DNA of 64,000 nucleotides, from the NCBI RefSeq assembly GCF_000472785.1, contig NZ_AXAL01000007.1:1-64000 (forward strand). The letters are read 5' to 3'. Of the stretch, positions 33,111 through 42,097 are shown one piece after another. Position numbers and translations under genes: made by a program. The stretch comes from Mesorhizobium loti CJ3sym (GTDB lineage Bacteria; Pseudomonadota; Alphaproteobacteria; Rhizobiales; Rhizobiaceae). A model generated the notes under the pieces. It had not been told where the DNA came from. It did not search any database and was given only the letters and a program-made list of their open reading frames with translations. Position 1 is the first letter of the stretch, and each line of letters starts with the position of its first letter.

Positions 33111-34043
33111 GTGAGGGGCAAGGCCATAACGATGATCGGCATCGCCGCTGTTTTCGGCGCGATATCGATCTTTGCCGCGGATTTCTGGGTCAAAAGCCAG
33201 GCCAAGGCCGATGCCGGGGAGAAGACGGCCTTTATCGTTGCTCCGGCGCCTCCGAAGATCGAGTTCAAGACGATCGTGGTGGCAAACGCGTCCCTGCGCT
33301 ACGGCATGGAACTCGACCGCGCCAAGCTCAGCGAAATCCCCTGGCCGCAGGATTCCCTGCCGCAAGGTGCGTTTCCCACCATCGATGGGTTGCTCGGCCA
33401 AGGCAGCCGCGTCGTGCTGTCGCCGATCGATATCAACGAACCGGTGCTGCTGACCAAATTGTCGGGGCCGAATGGCCGCGCGACGCTTTCCAACATGATG
33501 ACACCCGGAATGCGGGCGGTGACCATCCGCACCGACGAGATCGCCGGTGTCGGCGGCTTCGTCACACCGGGCGACCGCGTCGATATCGTGCTGACGCGCG
33601 ATGCCGGCGAAATCCAGGAAGTCGCCAAGAACGCGCAAGGGGCGGCCGGTTCGACCGTCACCTCCGAGATCGTCGTTGCCGACGCCAAGGTGCTGAGCGT
33701 CGGCCAGGGCGCCGACGTGCGCCAGACGACGCCGCAGGTTGCCAATTCCGTGACCATCGAGGTGACGACCGAAGGCGCGCAGAAAGTAGCGCTTGCCCGC
33801 ACCGTCGGCACGCTGTCGCTGTCTTTGCGTTCCGCCAGCGAAGGCGGCGACGGCAACAACGGCGTCACCACCATCTCTTCCTTCGGCGGATCGGTGGCGG
33901 CCAAGGCCGAGGCCGCGGCCGGCTCGCTATTCGGCGCCATGACCAAGGAGCCGGAGAAGCCGAAATTCAAGACGGTCATCGTGACGCGCGGCACGAAGGC
34001 CGAGGAATATCAGGTTCCCGCGCGGGACCAGAACCAGAAGTAA
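33111..34043 (+). CDS. cpaB: Flp pilus assembly protein CpaB (RcpC)
   Basis: A 310-residue periplasmic protein anchored by an N-terminal helix (MIGIAAVFGAISIFAADFWV) after a GTG start. The SAF domain (about 50-120) reads TIVVANASLRYGMELDRAKL and is followed by the RcpC/CpaB domain with MRAVTIRTDEIAGVGGFVTP and GDRVDIVLTR. CpaB works with the secretin CpaC in the periplasmic part of the Tad machine. It opens the run cpaB to tadC, whose genes are 1-69 bases apart or overlapping. The usual upstream genes (pilin, prepilin peptidase cpaA) are absent: parE comes next instead. Confidence 0.9.
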   Translation: MRGKAITMIGIAAVFGAISIFAADFWVKSQAKADAGEKTAFIVAPAPPKIEFKTIVVANASLRYGMELDRAKLSEIPWPQDSLPQGAFPTIDGLLGQGSRVVLSPIDINEPVLLTKLSGPNGRATLSNMMTPGMRAVTIRTDEIAGVGGFVTPGDRVDIVLTRDAGEIQEVAKNAQGAAGSTVTSEIVVADAKVLSVGQGADVRQTTPQVANSVTIEVTTEGAQKVALARTVGTLSLSLRSASEGGDGNNGVTTISSFGGSVAAKAEAAAGSLFGAMTKEPEKPKFKTVIVTRGTKAEEYQVPARDQNQK

Positions 34044-34073
34044 GGGCCGGTGGGGACCGGGCGGGACGGGACA

Positions 34074-35519
34074 ATGCTGATGCGTAGCCTATATCGAATG
34101 ACGGACCGGTCGCGCCTCGCGCGGGCCCTGGTGACGATGGTTGCACTGGTTGCGAGTGGCACGCTCGCCTTGCCCGGCGCGGCCAAGGCGGACAATGACG
34201 TGGTCTATGTCTCGTCGACCAAGAATGCCTCGATCAAGGTTGCCAAGGGCAAGCCCAAGACGATCGTGACGAGCGCCGCGTTCTACCAGATCGTGATCGG
34301 CGATCCGGACATCGCCAACGTCAACCCGCTGACCGACAAATCCTTCTATGTGCTGGGCAATAATCTCGGCACCACCGGCATCGCGCTGTTCGACGAGAAA
34401 AAGCAGCTCGTTGGCACCGTCGACATTGAGGTGACGCTCGACACGGATCAATTGGCGAGCACCATCCGCGCCAGCGTGCCGGACGCCAAGATCAAGGTCG
34501 GCTCGGCCAATGGCCGTGTGGTGCTGTCGGGCGAGGCCGATGACGCGGTCGCCGCCGAGAAGGCGAACCAGATCGCCACGCGCTTTTCTGGCAAAGAGGA
34601 CGTGATCAACTCGGTCAATATATCGTCGTCGCAGCAGGTCCAGCTCAATGTCCGCTTCGTCGAGATCAACCGCCAGGCGGGGCAGGACCTCGGCGCCAAA
34701 TACAGCGCCAATTTCGCCTACGGTCTTGGCGGGCGCAACGTCACCCTCGATCCAGGCACAGTGCCTGCCGCAGGGACCGGCGAGATCATTGGCAGCCTGC
34801 TGTCGAACGGCGTTTCAATCGATATCGCGGTCAAGGCGCTGGAGGAGCGCGGTCTTGCCCGGATGCTGGCCGAACCCAACCTGATTGCCCGCTCCGGCCA
34901 GACGGCGAGCTTCCTCGCCGGTGGCGAATTCCCGATCCCGGTTTCGGAGGACAACGGCAAGATATCCGTCACCTACAAAAAATACGGCGTCAGCCTGGAC
35001 TTCACCCCGACCGTGCTGAAGGACGGGCTGGTCAGCCTCGACATCGCGCCGGAAGTCTCCTCGATCGATGCGTCGGCGTCCTACAACATCGGCAACATTT
35101 CGGTACCGGGCTTCATTGTCCGCCGCGCCAAGACCTCGGTTGACCTGAAGAACGGCCAGAGCTTCATGATCGCGGGGCTGCTGCAGACACAAAACGACGT
35201 CACCACGTCGCGCATCCCCGGCCTCGGAAAGATGCCCGTTCTTGGACCGCTGTTCTCGTCGAAATCCTACCAGCGGCGCGAGACCGACCTGGTCATCCTG
35301 GTCACGCCCTATCTGGTCAAGCCGGTCGATCCGTCGAAGAAAATGGTTGAACCCACCGATGGCACGCAGCCACCCAGCAATGCCGACTACTTCCTCAACA
35401 ACACCGAGGAAGTGAAGGCGTCGGACACGAGCCGCGCGCTGGCGATGGCTGATGGCAATGCCGCACGGGCCGCTCCCACCACAACGGTCGGGCATTTCCT
35501 CGACCTGCCGAAGGACTAA
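34074..35519 (+). CDS. cpaC: Flp pilus outer-membrane secretin CpaC (RcpA)
   Basis: A 481-residue secretin. ATG 34074 follows GGGACGGGAC; GTG 34050 is a longer option. The signal peptide ends near LPGAAKA. Residues about 40-120 are the pilus N-terminal domain (NASIKVAKGKPKTIVTSAAF), then a BON-like unit (ANGRVVLSGEADDAVAAEKA), then the secretin core with LAEPNLIARSGQTASFLAGG, EFPIPV, SLDFTPTV and RRETDLVILVTPYLVKPV. It forms the outer-membrane gate for the Flp pilus. It is immediately followed by the small lipoprotein that may serve as its pilotin-like partner. Confidence 0.93.
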   Translation: MLMRSLYRMTDRSRLARALVTMVALVASGTLALPGAAKADNDVVYVSSTKNASIKVAKGKPKTIVTSAAFYQIVIGDPDIANVNPLTDKSFYVLGNNLGTTGIALFDEKKQLVGTVDIEVTLDTDQLASTIRASVPDAKIKVGSANGRVVLSGEADDAVAAEKANQIATRFSGKEDVINSVNISSSQQVQLNVRFVEINRQAGQDLGAKYSANFAYGLGGRNVTLDPGTVPAAGTGEIIGSLLSNGVSIDIAVKALEERGLARMLAEPNLIARSGQTASFLAGGEFPIPVSEDNGKISVTYKKYGVSLDFTPTVLKDGLVSLDIAPEVSSIDASASYNIGNISVPGFIVRRAKTSVDLKNGQSFMIAGLLQTQNDVTTSRIPGLGKMPVLGPLFSSKSYQRRETDLVILVTPYLVKPVDPSKKMVEPTDGTQPPSNADYFLNNTEEVKASDTSRALAMADGNAARAAPTTTVGHFLDLPKD

Positions 35520-35523
35520 AGCC

Positions 35524-35793
35524 ATGCGTCTGGTCCTGAGATCGAGCATTGCCCTGCTTCTTGCCGGTTTGGCCGGCGGCTGCACCAGCGACGATTATAC
35601 ACGCAGCGAAGGGGTGACGACCGGCGCCGGCAACGCCCAGGCCGCCAACACCGTCATGCAGATGGTCGATCCGTGGAAGTACGGCGTCCAGAACACCAGG
35701 CTTCTCGTGCCGGCCAAGCGTGACAATGCGGGAGCCGTCACACCCGATCAGGCGGCGGGCGCGAAGGCATCGCAGGCAAGCACCGAAAACTGA
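35524..35793 (+). CDS. Small lipoprotein at the CpaD position of the tad locus
   Basis: An 89-residue protein whose signal ends in the lipobox LAGGC. The mature part has NAQAANTVMQMVDPWKYGVQ and ends in a polar Ala-rich tail. Its position between cpaC and cpaE is that of cpaD, but it is less than half the usual CpaD length (about 200 residues or more). The NTVMQMVDPWP-like stretch recurs in rhizobial proteins at this place, so it is probably a short, functional outer-membrane lipoprotein rather than a truncation. Starts 4 bases after the cpaC stop. Confidence 0.72.
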   Translation: MRLVLRSSIALLLAGLAGGCTSDDYTRSEGVTTGAGNAQAANTVMQMVDPWKYGVQNTRLLVPAKRDNAGAVTPDQAAGAKASQASTEN

Positions 35794-35822
35794 TCCACAA
35801 GGCTATCTGACAGGCGGCGAGA

Positions 35823-37037
35823 ATGGCAAACGGCATCAAGACCAGGAAGATCCTGCTCGTATCGACGGACAGGACCTTCGTGCAGGACACGAAGACCGCG
35901 TTCGCCGCCTCCGAGATCATCCAACTCTCGACGGTGGAAAAGAGCGTCACCGAACTGCGCGGCGAGGTCCAGGAGACCGATTTCGGCGCCATCATCGTCG
36001 ACATGGACGCGGCGAGGCTGGAGGAGGTCGAGTCGCTGCAGCGCATCATGCGCCGGCTGGAGGGCAAGGCGCCGGTGGTCGTGGTCACCCAGGAGTTCAA
36101 TGCCGCCGCCGTGCGCATCCTGGTGCAACTCAAGGTCGCCGATTTTCTGGTCAAGCCGATCACCACGGCCGATCTCGTCCGCTCGGTCGTGCGGACCCTG
36201 CAAGGGCCGGGGCGTGAGGAAAACACCGAGTCGCAGATCTACACCTTCATGCCGGCCGCCGGCGGCGTCGGCACCACGACGCTGGCGCTGCAGACGGCAT
36301 TCCAGTTGCATCACTCGGTGACGCGCGGCGCCTCGACCTGCGTCGTCGATCTCAATTTCCAGCAGGGCGCCTGCGCCGAATATCTCGACCTCGAGCCGCG
36401 TTTCGACATCACCGAGATCGAGAACCAGCCCGAGCGCCTCGACCGGCAACTGCTCGACGTGATGCTGTCCAAGCATGCCAGCGGGCTGTGCGTGCTGGCG
36501 GCGCCGACGCACCCGGCGGAGATGCGCTCGTTCAAGACCGATGTCGTGGTGCGCATGCTGGACCTCGTCTCGGCCTATTTCGACAATGTCGTCATCGATA
36601 TGCCGCGCACCTGGTTCCCGTGGACGGAGACCGTGCTGCTCGGTTCCAACAAGCTCTACATCGTCGCCGAGATGACGGTGCCGTGCCTGCGCCACACGCA
36701 AAGGCTGATCCAGGCGGTCTACGAGACCGCTGGCAAGGAAGTGAAGCCCAACGTCATCGTCAACCGTTTCGAGCAGAAGATGTTCGACAACGGCATCAAG
36801 CAGGCGGATGTCCAGGAAATCCTCGGCGAGCATTTCGTCGGCGGCATCGCCAACAATTATCGGCTGGTGCGCGAGGCGGTCGACCGCGGCGTGCCGCTGC
36901 ACGAGATCGATCCCAACGCCAATGTCATCAACGATTTGAAGAAGATCATCCTTCCGGAAGAGGTTGCCGCGACCGCGAGTAAATCGAAGTCGCTGTTCGG
37001 TCTCGGCAGGGGCCTGTTGAAGAGGAAGGCCGGATGA
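35823..37037 (+). CDS. cpaE: Flp pilus assembly protein CpaE (TadZ), MinD-like
   Basis: A 404-residue protein with an atypical receiver domain (about 8-125; ILLVSTDRTFVQDTKTAFAA) and a MinD/ParA-like ATPase domain. CpaE/TadZ localises the Tad machine, often to a cell pole. The deviant Walker A reads AAGGVGTTTLA (about 144-155): neither of the usual lysines (KGGxGKT) is present, a divergence known in this family that suggests weak or no ATP hydrolysis. Later lines: CVVDLNFQQGACAEYLDLEP and VVIDMPRTWFPWTETVLLGS. The stop overlaps the cpaF ATG. Confidence 0.92.
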   Translation: MANGIKTRKILLVSTDRTFVQDTKTAFAASEIIQLSTVEKSVTELRGEVQETDFGAIIVDMDAARLEEVESLQRIMRRLEGKAPVVVVTQEFNAAAVRILVQLKVADFLVKPITTADLVRSVVRTLQGPGREENTESQIYTFMPAAGGVGTTTLALQTAFQLHHSVTRGASTCVVDLNFQQGACAEYLDLEPRFDITEIENQPERLDRQLLDVMLSKHASGLCVLAAPTHPAEMRSFKTDVVVRMLDLVSAYFDNVVIDMPRTWFPWTETVLLGSNKLYIVAEMTVPCLRHTQRLIQAVYETAGKEVKPNVIVNRFEQKMFDNGIKQADVQEILGEHFVGGIANNYRLVREAVDRGVPLHEIDPNANVINDLKKIILPEEVAATASKSKSLFGLGRGLLKRKAG

Positions 37038-38455
37038 CCAGCCGTTTCTCCAATCTGCAGAATCGCGACGCGCGCCCGCAGCGTCCGTCGGACCCAGTGC
37101 CGGTCGCGCACCATGCGGTCGTCATTCCGTCCAGCCGAAAGGCTTTGCCGGCAAAACCTGACGTCGCACCGGCAAAGAACGCCAACAAGGTGCTCGATGC
37201 GCGCGTGCGCATTCACCGCATGCTGCTCGAGGAGATCAATCTCGTCGCACTGGAGCGTCTGCCCAAGGATGAAATGCGCCGGCAAGTGCATGATTTCGTT
37301 TCGGAAAAAACCCGCCAGGAGCGGATGGCGATCAACACCGCCGAACTCGACGCGCTGGTCGACGATATCGTCGACGAGATGGTCGGCCTCGGTCCGCTCG
37401 AGCCGCTGCTCAAGGACCCAGACATCAACGACATCCTGATCAACGGCCACCAGAATTGCTTCGTCGAAAAGAAGGGCAAGCTGCAGCAGGTCCACATTCC
37501 GTTCAAGGACGAGGCGCATCTCTTGCGCATCGTCAACAAGATCGTCGCCGCCGTCGGCCGCCGTGTCGACGAATCGCAGCCGATGGTCGATGCGCGCATG
37601 CTGGACGGCTCGCGCTTCAACGCCGCCATCCGCCCGGTGGCCGTCGACGGACCGCTGGTGTCGATCCGCAAATTCTCCAAGAACAAGCTTGGCCTGCACA
37701 GGCTGGTCGAGTTCGGCGCCATCACCCAGAACATGGCCGAAGTGCTGGCGGCGGCGGTCCACGCCCGCAAGACGACGATCATTTCAGGCGGCACCGGCAC
37801 CGGCAAGACGACGATGCTCAACGCGCTGTCGGCCTTCATTTCCGAAGATGAGCGGCTGATTACCATCGAGGACGCGGCCGAACTTCAGCTGCAGCAGCCG
37901 CATGTCGCGCGCATGGAGACGCGCCCCGCCAACATCGAGGGCCATGGCGAACTGAAGCAACGCGATCTCGTCAAGAACGCGCTGCGCATGCGACCCGACC
38001 GTGTCATCCTCGGCGAGTGCCGCGGCGAGGAAGCTTTCGACATGCTTCAGGCGATGAACACCGGCCATGAAGGCTCGATGGCGACCATCCACGCCAACAC
38101 GCCGCGCGATGCCATTTCGCGTCTCGAACAGATGCTGGGCATGACCGGCATGCCGATGACGGTGCAGTCGATCCGCAGCCAGATCTCCAGCGCTCTCGAC
38201 CTGATCGTCCAGCTGACCCGGCTTTCCGACGGCAAGCGCAAGGTGACGAGCGTCGCCGAGGTGACCGGCATGGAAGGCGACGTCATCCAGATGCAGGAGA
38301 TCTTCCGCTTCGTGCGCACCGGCATGGACGCCGACGGCGGGATTCTCGGTTATTTCGAGGCGACGGGCATTCGGCCACGCTTCCTCGAGGATCTGCGCGC
38401 CATGGGCATCGAGTTTCCCGGACGCTATTTCGAACCCGGCCGACCGCAGGAGTAG
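37034..38455 (+). CDS. cpaF: Flp pilus assembly ATPase CpaF (TadA)
   Basis: A 473-residue secretion ATPase of the VirB11/TadA group that powers pilus polymerisation. The ATG overlaps the cpaE stop (ATGA). The N-terminal domain contains [20 protein letters not shown]. Walker A is [15 protein letters not shown] (about 251-265), the Asp box [16 protein letters not shown], Walker [21 protein letters not shown] and the His box [20 protein letters not shown]. All catalytic features are intact and the length is normal. Confidence 0.95.
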   Translation: MTSRFSNLQNRDARPQRPSDPVPVAHHAVVIPSSRKALPAKPDVAPAKNANKVLDARVRIHRMLLEEINLVALERLPKDEMRRQVHDFVSEKTRQERMAINTAELDALVDDIVDEMVGLGPLEPLLKDPDINDILINGHQNCFVEKKGKLQQVHIPFKDEAHLLRIVNKIVAAVGRRVDESQPMVDARMLDGSRFNAAIRPVAVDGPLVSIRKFSKNKLGLHRLVEFGAITQNMAEVLAAAVHARKTTIISGGTGTGKTTMLNALSAFISEDERLITIEDAAELQLQQPHVARMETRPANIEGHGELKQRDLVKNALRMRPDRVILGECRGEEAFDMLQAMNTGHEGSMATIHANTPRDAISRLEQMLGMTGMPMTVQSIRSQISSALDLIVQLTRLSDGKRKVTSVAEVTGMEGDVIQMQEIFRFVRTGMDADGGILGYFEATGIRPRFLEDLRAMGIEFPGRYFEPGRPQE

Positions 38456-38460
38456 CCAAG

Positions 38461-39426
38461 GTGTCCGACGGGTTCAGCGCGATCTATGTCATCTATGCCG
38501 GGGCAGCGCTCACCGGCATTATGATCGCCGAGGCCTGCTATCTTCTCTATGCCGGCCGCAGTGACAAGCGAACCGCCATCAACCGGCGCATGAAGCTGCA
38601 GGAAAGCAAGATCAGCCAGGAGCAGGTGCTGATCCAGCTGCGCAAGGAGCGCGGCCTGGATGCGGGCACATCGCTGTTCTCGCCGGATCGGTTTCGCGCC
38701 TTGCGCACGCAGTCGGGCATGATCATGCCGATGTCGAAGTTCCTGATGATCACGTCAGGCGTAGCGCTGGCGATGGCCCTGGTCGCCATGTGGTATGGCT
38801 TGCCGCCGCCGATGGGGCTTCTGTTGTTCGTCGTGCTGGTGCCGTTGGTGCCGGTGATGGTGATGCGCTTCAAGCGCAAGCGCCGGCTCAAGCGGTTCGG
38901 CACCCAACTGCCCGAGGCGCTGGAGCTGATCACGCGCGGTCTCAAGGCCGGTCACCCGGTGCCTGTGGCCATTGCCATGGTGTCGCGCGAGATGCCTGAT
39001 CCGATCGGCACCGAATTCGGCGTCATCGCCGATGAGGTCACCTATGGTTCCGACCTCGTCTCGGCGTTGAATTCGCTGTTCGACAGGGTCGGCCATGAGG
39101 ATCTGCCGCTGTTCATCACCGCCGTCTCGATCCAGTCCAGTTCGGGCGGCAATCTGCGCGAGATCCTCGACGGCCTGGCGTTGACGATCCGCGAGCGCGG
39201 CAAGCTGCGCCGCAAGGTGCGCGCCATCTCGACCGAAGGTCGCATGTCGGCCTACATCCTGACGGCGATACCGGCACTGCTGTTTGCCGCCATCATGGCG
39301 CTGATGCCGGGCTTCTACCGCGACGTCTGGGGCGAGGCGAAAACCTGGTACCTGATCGGCGGGTCGGTGACCTGGCTGATGCTGGGCAATCTGATCATGT
39401 TCAAGATGTCGAATTTCAGGTTCTGA
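38461..39426 (+). CDS. tadB: Flp pilus inner-membrane platform protein TadB (CpaG)
   Basis: A 321-residue type II secretion F-domain protein. GTG 38461 is the start, with AGGAG 9 bases upstream, 5 bases after cpaF. An N-terminal helix (IYVIYAGAALTGIMIAEACY) is followed by helices around residues 95-140 and at the C-terminus. The T2SSF domain contains LPEALELITRGLKAGHPVPV, FGVIADEVTYGSDLVSALNS and SSGGNLREILDGLALTIRER. With TadC it forms the inner-membrane platform on which CpaF acts. Confidence 0.92.
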   Translation: MSDGFSAIYVIYAGAALTGIMIAEACYLLYAGRSDKRTAINRRMKLQESKISQEQVLIQLRKERGLDAGTSLFSPDRFRALRTQSGMIMPMSKFLMITSGVALAMALVAMWYGLPPPMGLLLFVVLVPLVPVMVMRFKRKRRLKRFGTQLPEALELITRGLKAGHPVPVAIAMVSREMPDPIGTEFGVIADEVTYGSDLVSALNSLFDRVGHEDLPLFITAVSIQSSSGGNLREILDGLALTIRERGKLRRKVRAISTEGRMSAYILTAIPALLFAAIMALMPGFYRDVWGEAKTWYLIGGSVTWLMLGNLIMFKMSNFRF

Positions 39427-39427
39427 C

Positions 39428-40393
39428 ATGCAGGGCTTCGTCGAATTCCTCGCCTCGCTTGCACCGACCTCATTGATGCCGGTGGCCATCCTGCTGTTGG
39501 CCCTGGGCACCGTCGCGGTCGCCTGGCCGATGGTGACGGCGAAGGGCGACCGCAACGACGTGAAGCGCCGTCTCAAGGTCGACCATGGCCCGGTGGCGAC
39601 GAAACCCGAACCCGTGCAGAAGAAGAACACCGACGTCGTGCGCGACAAGGCGGTGAAGCGGGCGCAGGCGTTTTACGCCAAAAGCGATCCGGAAAATGTC
39701 GCTCGGCTGCGCATGAAGCTGATCCAGGCCGGCTATATGGAGCCGCGCGCCGTCGGCATGTTCTTCATCATACGCTTTTCGGCGCTGGTCGGCGGGGCGC
39801 TTGGCGCGTTTGTGCTCAACCAGTTGATGGCCAGTGCCGACGCGACGATGGCCAGCCGCTGGGCGTTCATCATCCTGTCGGGCGTGGCCGGCTACTTCCT
39901 GCCCAGCCTGGTGCTGACCCAGAAAACGCGGGAGAAAATGCGCGAATACCGCAACGGCTTTCCCGATTTCATGGACCTGATGATCGTCTGCTCGGATGCC
40001 GGCATGAGCATGGAGGCCGGCATCGAGCGCGTCTCGAGGGAACTCGCCCGAACCTATCCGGCGCTGAGCCAGAACCTTCAGCTTGTGTCGCTGGAACTGA
40101 GGGCGGGGCGCAGCCTCGACGATGCGCTGAAAGCGCTCGCCGAGCGCCTCAGCCTGGACGAGGTGCGCTCCTTCGCCACGCTGTTGCAGCAGTCGAAGGA
40201 ACTCGGCACCAGCCTGTCGGGCGCGTTGCGCGTCTTCTCCGACGAAATGCGCCACAAACGCATGTCGCTGGCCGAGGAAAAGGCGCATGCTTTGCCGGCC
40301 AAGATGTCGATACCGGTGACGGTGTGCATCCTGCCGGTGGTGCTGATGATCGCGATCATCCCGATCATCGTAAAGATGACGGGCGCGCATTAG
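39428..40393 (+). CDS. tadC: Flp pilus inner-membrane platform protein TadC (CpaH)
   Basis: A 321-residue T2SSF-domain protein, one base after the tadB stop. N-terminal helix (SLMPVAILLLALGTVAVAWP), central helices near 115-160 and a C-terminal helix (MSIPVTVCILPVVLMIAIIP). The F domain reads FPDFMDLMIVCSDAGMSMEA, then ELRAGRSLDDALKALAERLS and LGTSLSGALRVFSDEMRHKR. Pairs with TadB. Last of the tightly packed pilus genes; a 70-base gap follows before the frameshifted exported-protein gene. Confidence 0.92.
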   Translation: MQGFVEFLASLAPTSLMPVAILLLALGTVAVAWPMVTAKGDRNDVKRRLKVDHGPVATKPEPVQKKNTDVVRDKAVKRAQAFYAKSDPENVARLRMKLIQAGYMEPRAVGMFFIIRFSALVGGALGAFVLNQLMASADATMASRWAFIILSGVAGYFLPSLVLTQKTREKMREYRNGFPDFMDLMIVCSDAGMSMEAGIERVSRELARTYPALSQNLQLVSLELRAGRSLDDALKALAERLSLDEVRSFATLLQQSKELGTSLSGALRVFSDEMRHKRMSLAEEKAHALPAKMSIPVTVCILPVVLMIAIIPIIVKMTGAH

Positions 40394-40463
40394 CTTGGGT
40401 TGATATTCAGCCGGGCACGCCGATAACTCTCATCTTGCTCCAACCCGGCGCCGCGAGGATATA

Positions 40464-41283
40464 ATGCGAATGCTGTTGCGCACCCTTTTCCTCGGTCTCG
40501 CCGCCATCAGTTGGGGACCCGCCCAGGCTCGGCGATGCTGCTGCGCTGTTGCGGCAGGCTTATCCCAAGGTTCAGAAAAGCGCCGACGGCGGCTCGTTCA
40601 CGCTCGAACCACATACCAGCATCGCGCTCGCGCTCCCGCAGGATCTTACGCCCGGCCTGGTCTGCAAGGTCTGGCCTGCCCATGACGATCTGCTGCTGGT
40701 CGCGGTGCCGCTGATCGACAGCGCCCAGTCCATCGACGGCCAGCACATCGGCGATATCGAGCTTCTGGTCGTCGACAGGAAGAGCCTGCAAGTGCGCCAG
40801 CGCCTGCTCCAGCCCGGGTTGATGAACGACGATGCCATCGCGATCCGCGACATCGCACTCGACACTGGCCGCTATGGGCTGGCGCCGGGTGTCACCGCCT
40901 TTGGCCTGCGCATCGAGATGGCAAACCATTCGCAGCCCAATCCCTTCAGCGAAACCGACCTGCGGCTCTACGCCGTCGCCGGCAATGCGCTGCGACTGGT
41001 GCTCGACGGTCTTGTGGTGGCCGGCAATGGCGGCGAAGGCGACACCAATTGCGCGGGATCCTTTCATTCGAACCAGGTCAGCCTGGCGATGAGCCCGACG
41101 GTCCATCACGGCTACCATGACATCACCGCGGTCGAGCGGAAGGATACCGACGAGCCAGCTCCCGACAAGGATGGCGAGTGCCAGTCCCATCCCGGCAAGT
41201 CCGTGAGCCGGACCTACCGGCTGCGCTATGACGGCAGCCGCTATCGGGCTCCGGCAGCGCTCAAGGCCCTGGATCCGCCGTGA
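40464..41283 (+). pseudogene. Exported hypothetical protein with an apparent frameshift after the signal peptide
   Basis: ATG 40464 follows GAGGATATA and encodes a clean signal peptide, MRMLLRTLFLGLAAISWGPA plus QA. In that frame the sequence then turns to Arg/Cys-rich nonsense and stops at 40685. The next frame is open from 40465 to 41283 and continues as LGDAAALLRQAYPKVQKSAD, LVVDRKSLQVRQRLLQPGLM and RYRLRYDGSRY-like lines, with no ATG or GTG of its own near the join. Restoring one base between about 40510 and 40535 would give one exported protein of about 270 residues. No family recognised. It lies between tadC and tadD, perhaps a pilus accessory. Real lesion or sequencing error cannot be told apart. 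Confidence 0.65.
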
Positions 41284-41448
41284 GAGCAGCCGCCCGCGTC
41301 TGCCGTGATTGAGGCGTTGCGTGCCAATGGTTAATGGCCGGTATTGTGGAAACCAAATCTTAGGTGCATTTCGGCACTGAAGTTTAATTGCTCTTCTGTA
41401 CCGTGATTTCTGAAGAACGACCCGGCAAATCGGGCGACGGGGCAGGGC

Positions 41449-41922
41449 ATGCGTCAGACAAAATTTGCGGCGGTCGCCACGATGGCAGCCGTCCTGATGA
41501 TCACCGGGTGCACGACGAACAGCAACGTCGACACAACCAAGACGACCGCGATCCCACCGGCGGCGAAGGCCGTCGACACGTCCGATCTGGCGCAAGGCAA
41601 GGCGCAGTTTCGCGATGCCAATTACGGCCTCGCCGAACAGCATTTCCGCAAGGCCGTCGAGCTGAAGGCCGACAATGCGGAGGCCTGGATGGGGCTCGCT
41701 GCTTCCTATGACGAGCTCGGCCGCTTCGACTTTGCCGACCGCGCCTACAGCCAGCTCCTGAAGGTCGCCGGCCGCAAACCGCAAATCGTCAACAATATGG
41801 GCTATTCGCAACTGTTGCGTGGCAACAAGAAGAAAGCCCGGGCGCTGCTGCTCGAAGCCAAGGCCGGCATGGCCGACTCCGCGGTCGTCAACGCCAATAT
41901 CGCCTTGCTCAGCAAGGGCTGA
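41449..41922 (+). CDS. tadD: TadD-like tetratricopeptide lipoprotein
   Basis: A 157-residue protein with a lipoprotein signal (lipobox MITGC) and about three tetratricopeptide units: AQGKAQFRDANYGLAEQHFR, NAEAWMGLAASYDELGRFDF and QIVNNMGYSQLLRGNKKKAR. TadD is the TPR lipoprotein of Tad systems, thought to assist secretin assembly. The gene is separated from the preceding frameshifted gene by 165 bases, so it may have its own promoter. Length is shorter than classical TadD (over 200 residues), but rhizobial versions are often short. Confidence 0.82.
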   Translation: MRQTKFAAVATMAAVLMITGCTTNSNVDTTKTTAIPPAAKAVDTSDLAQGKAQFRDANYGLAEQHFRKAVELKADNAEAWMGLAASYDELGRFDFADRAYSQLLKVAGRKPQIVNNMGYSQLLRGNKKKARALLLEAKAGMADSAVVNANIALLSKG

Positions 41923-42097
41923 TGCCCGTCCGGTCCTCGCGCCGGGCAAAAGGTGCGGTTTCCAGGCAGGTGGTATCGACGCTTTGTAAACCCTAACCGC
42001 AGCTTGGGTCGAAAGATCGGCTGAAAACCATGTTCGAGCGCTGCCGCTGACCTAGAATGTGGCGCAACCGCTGACGCTCGAGAGGCCCCCGCCCGAC

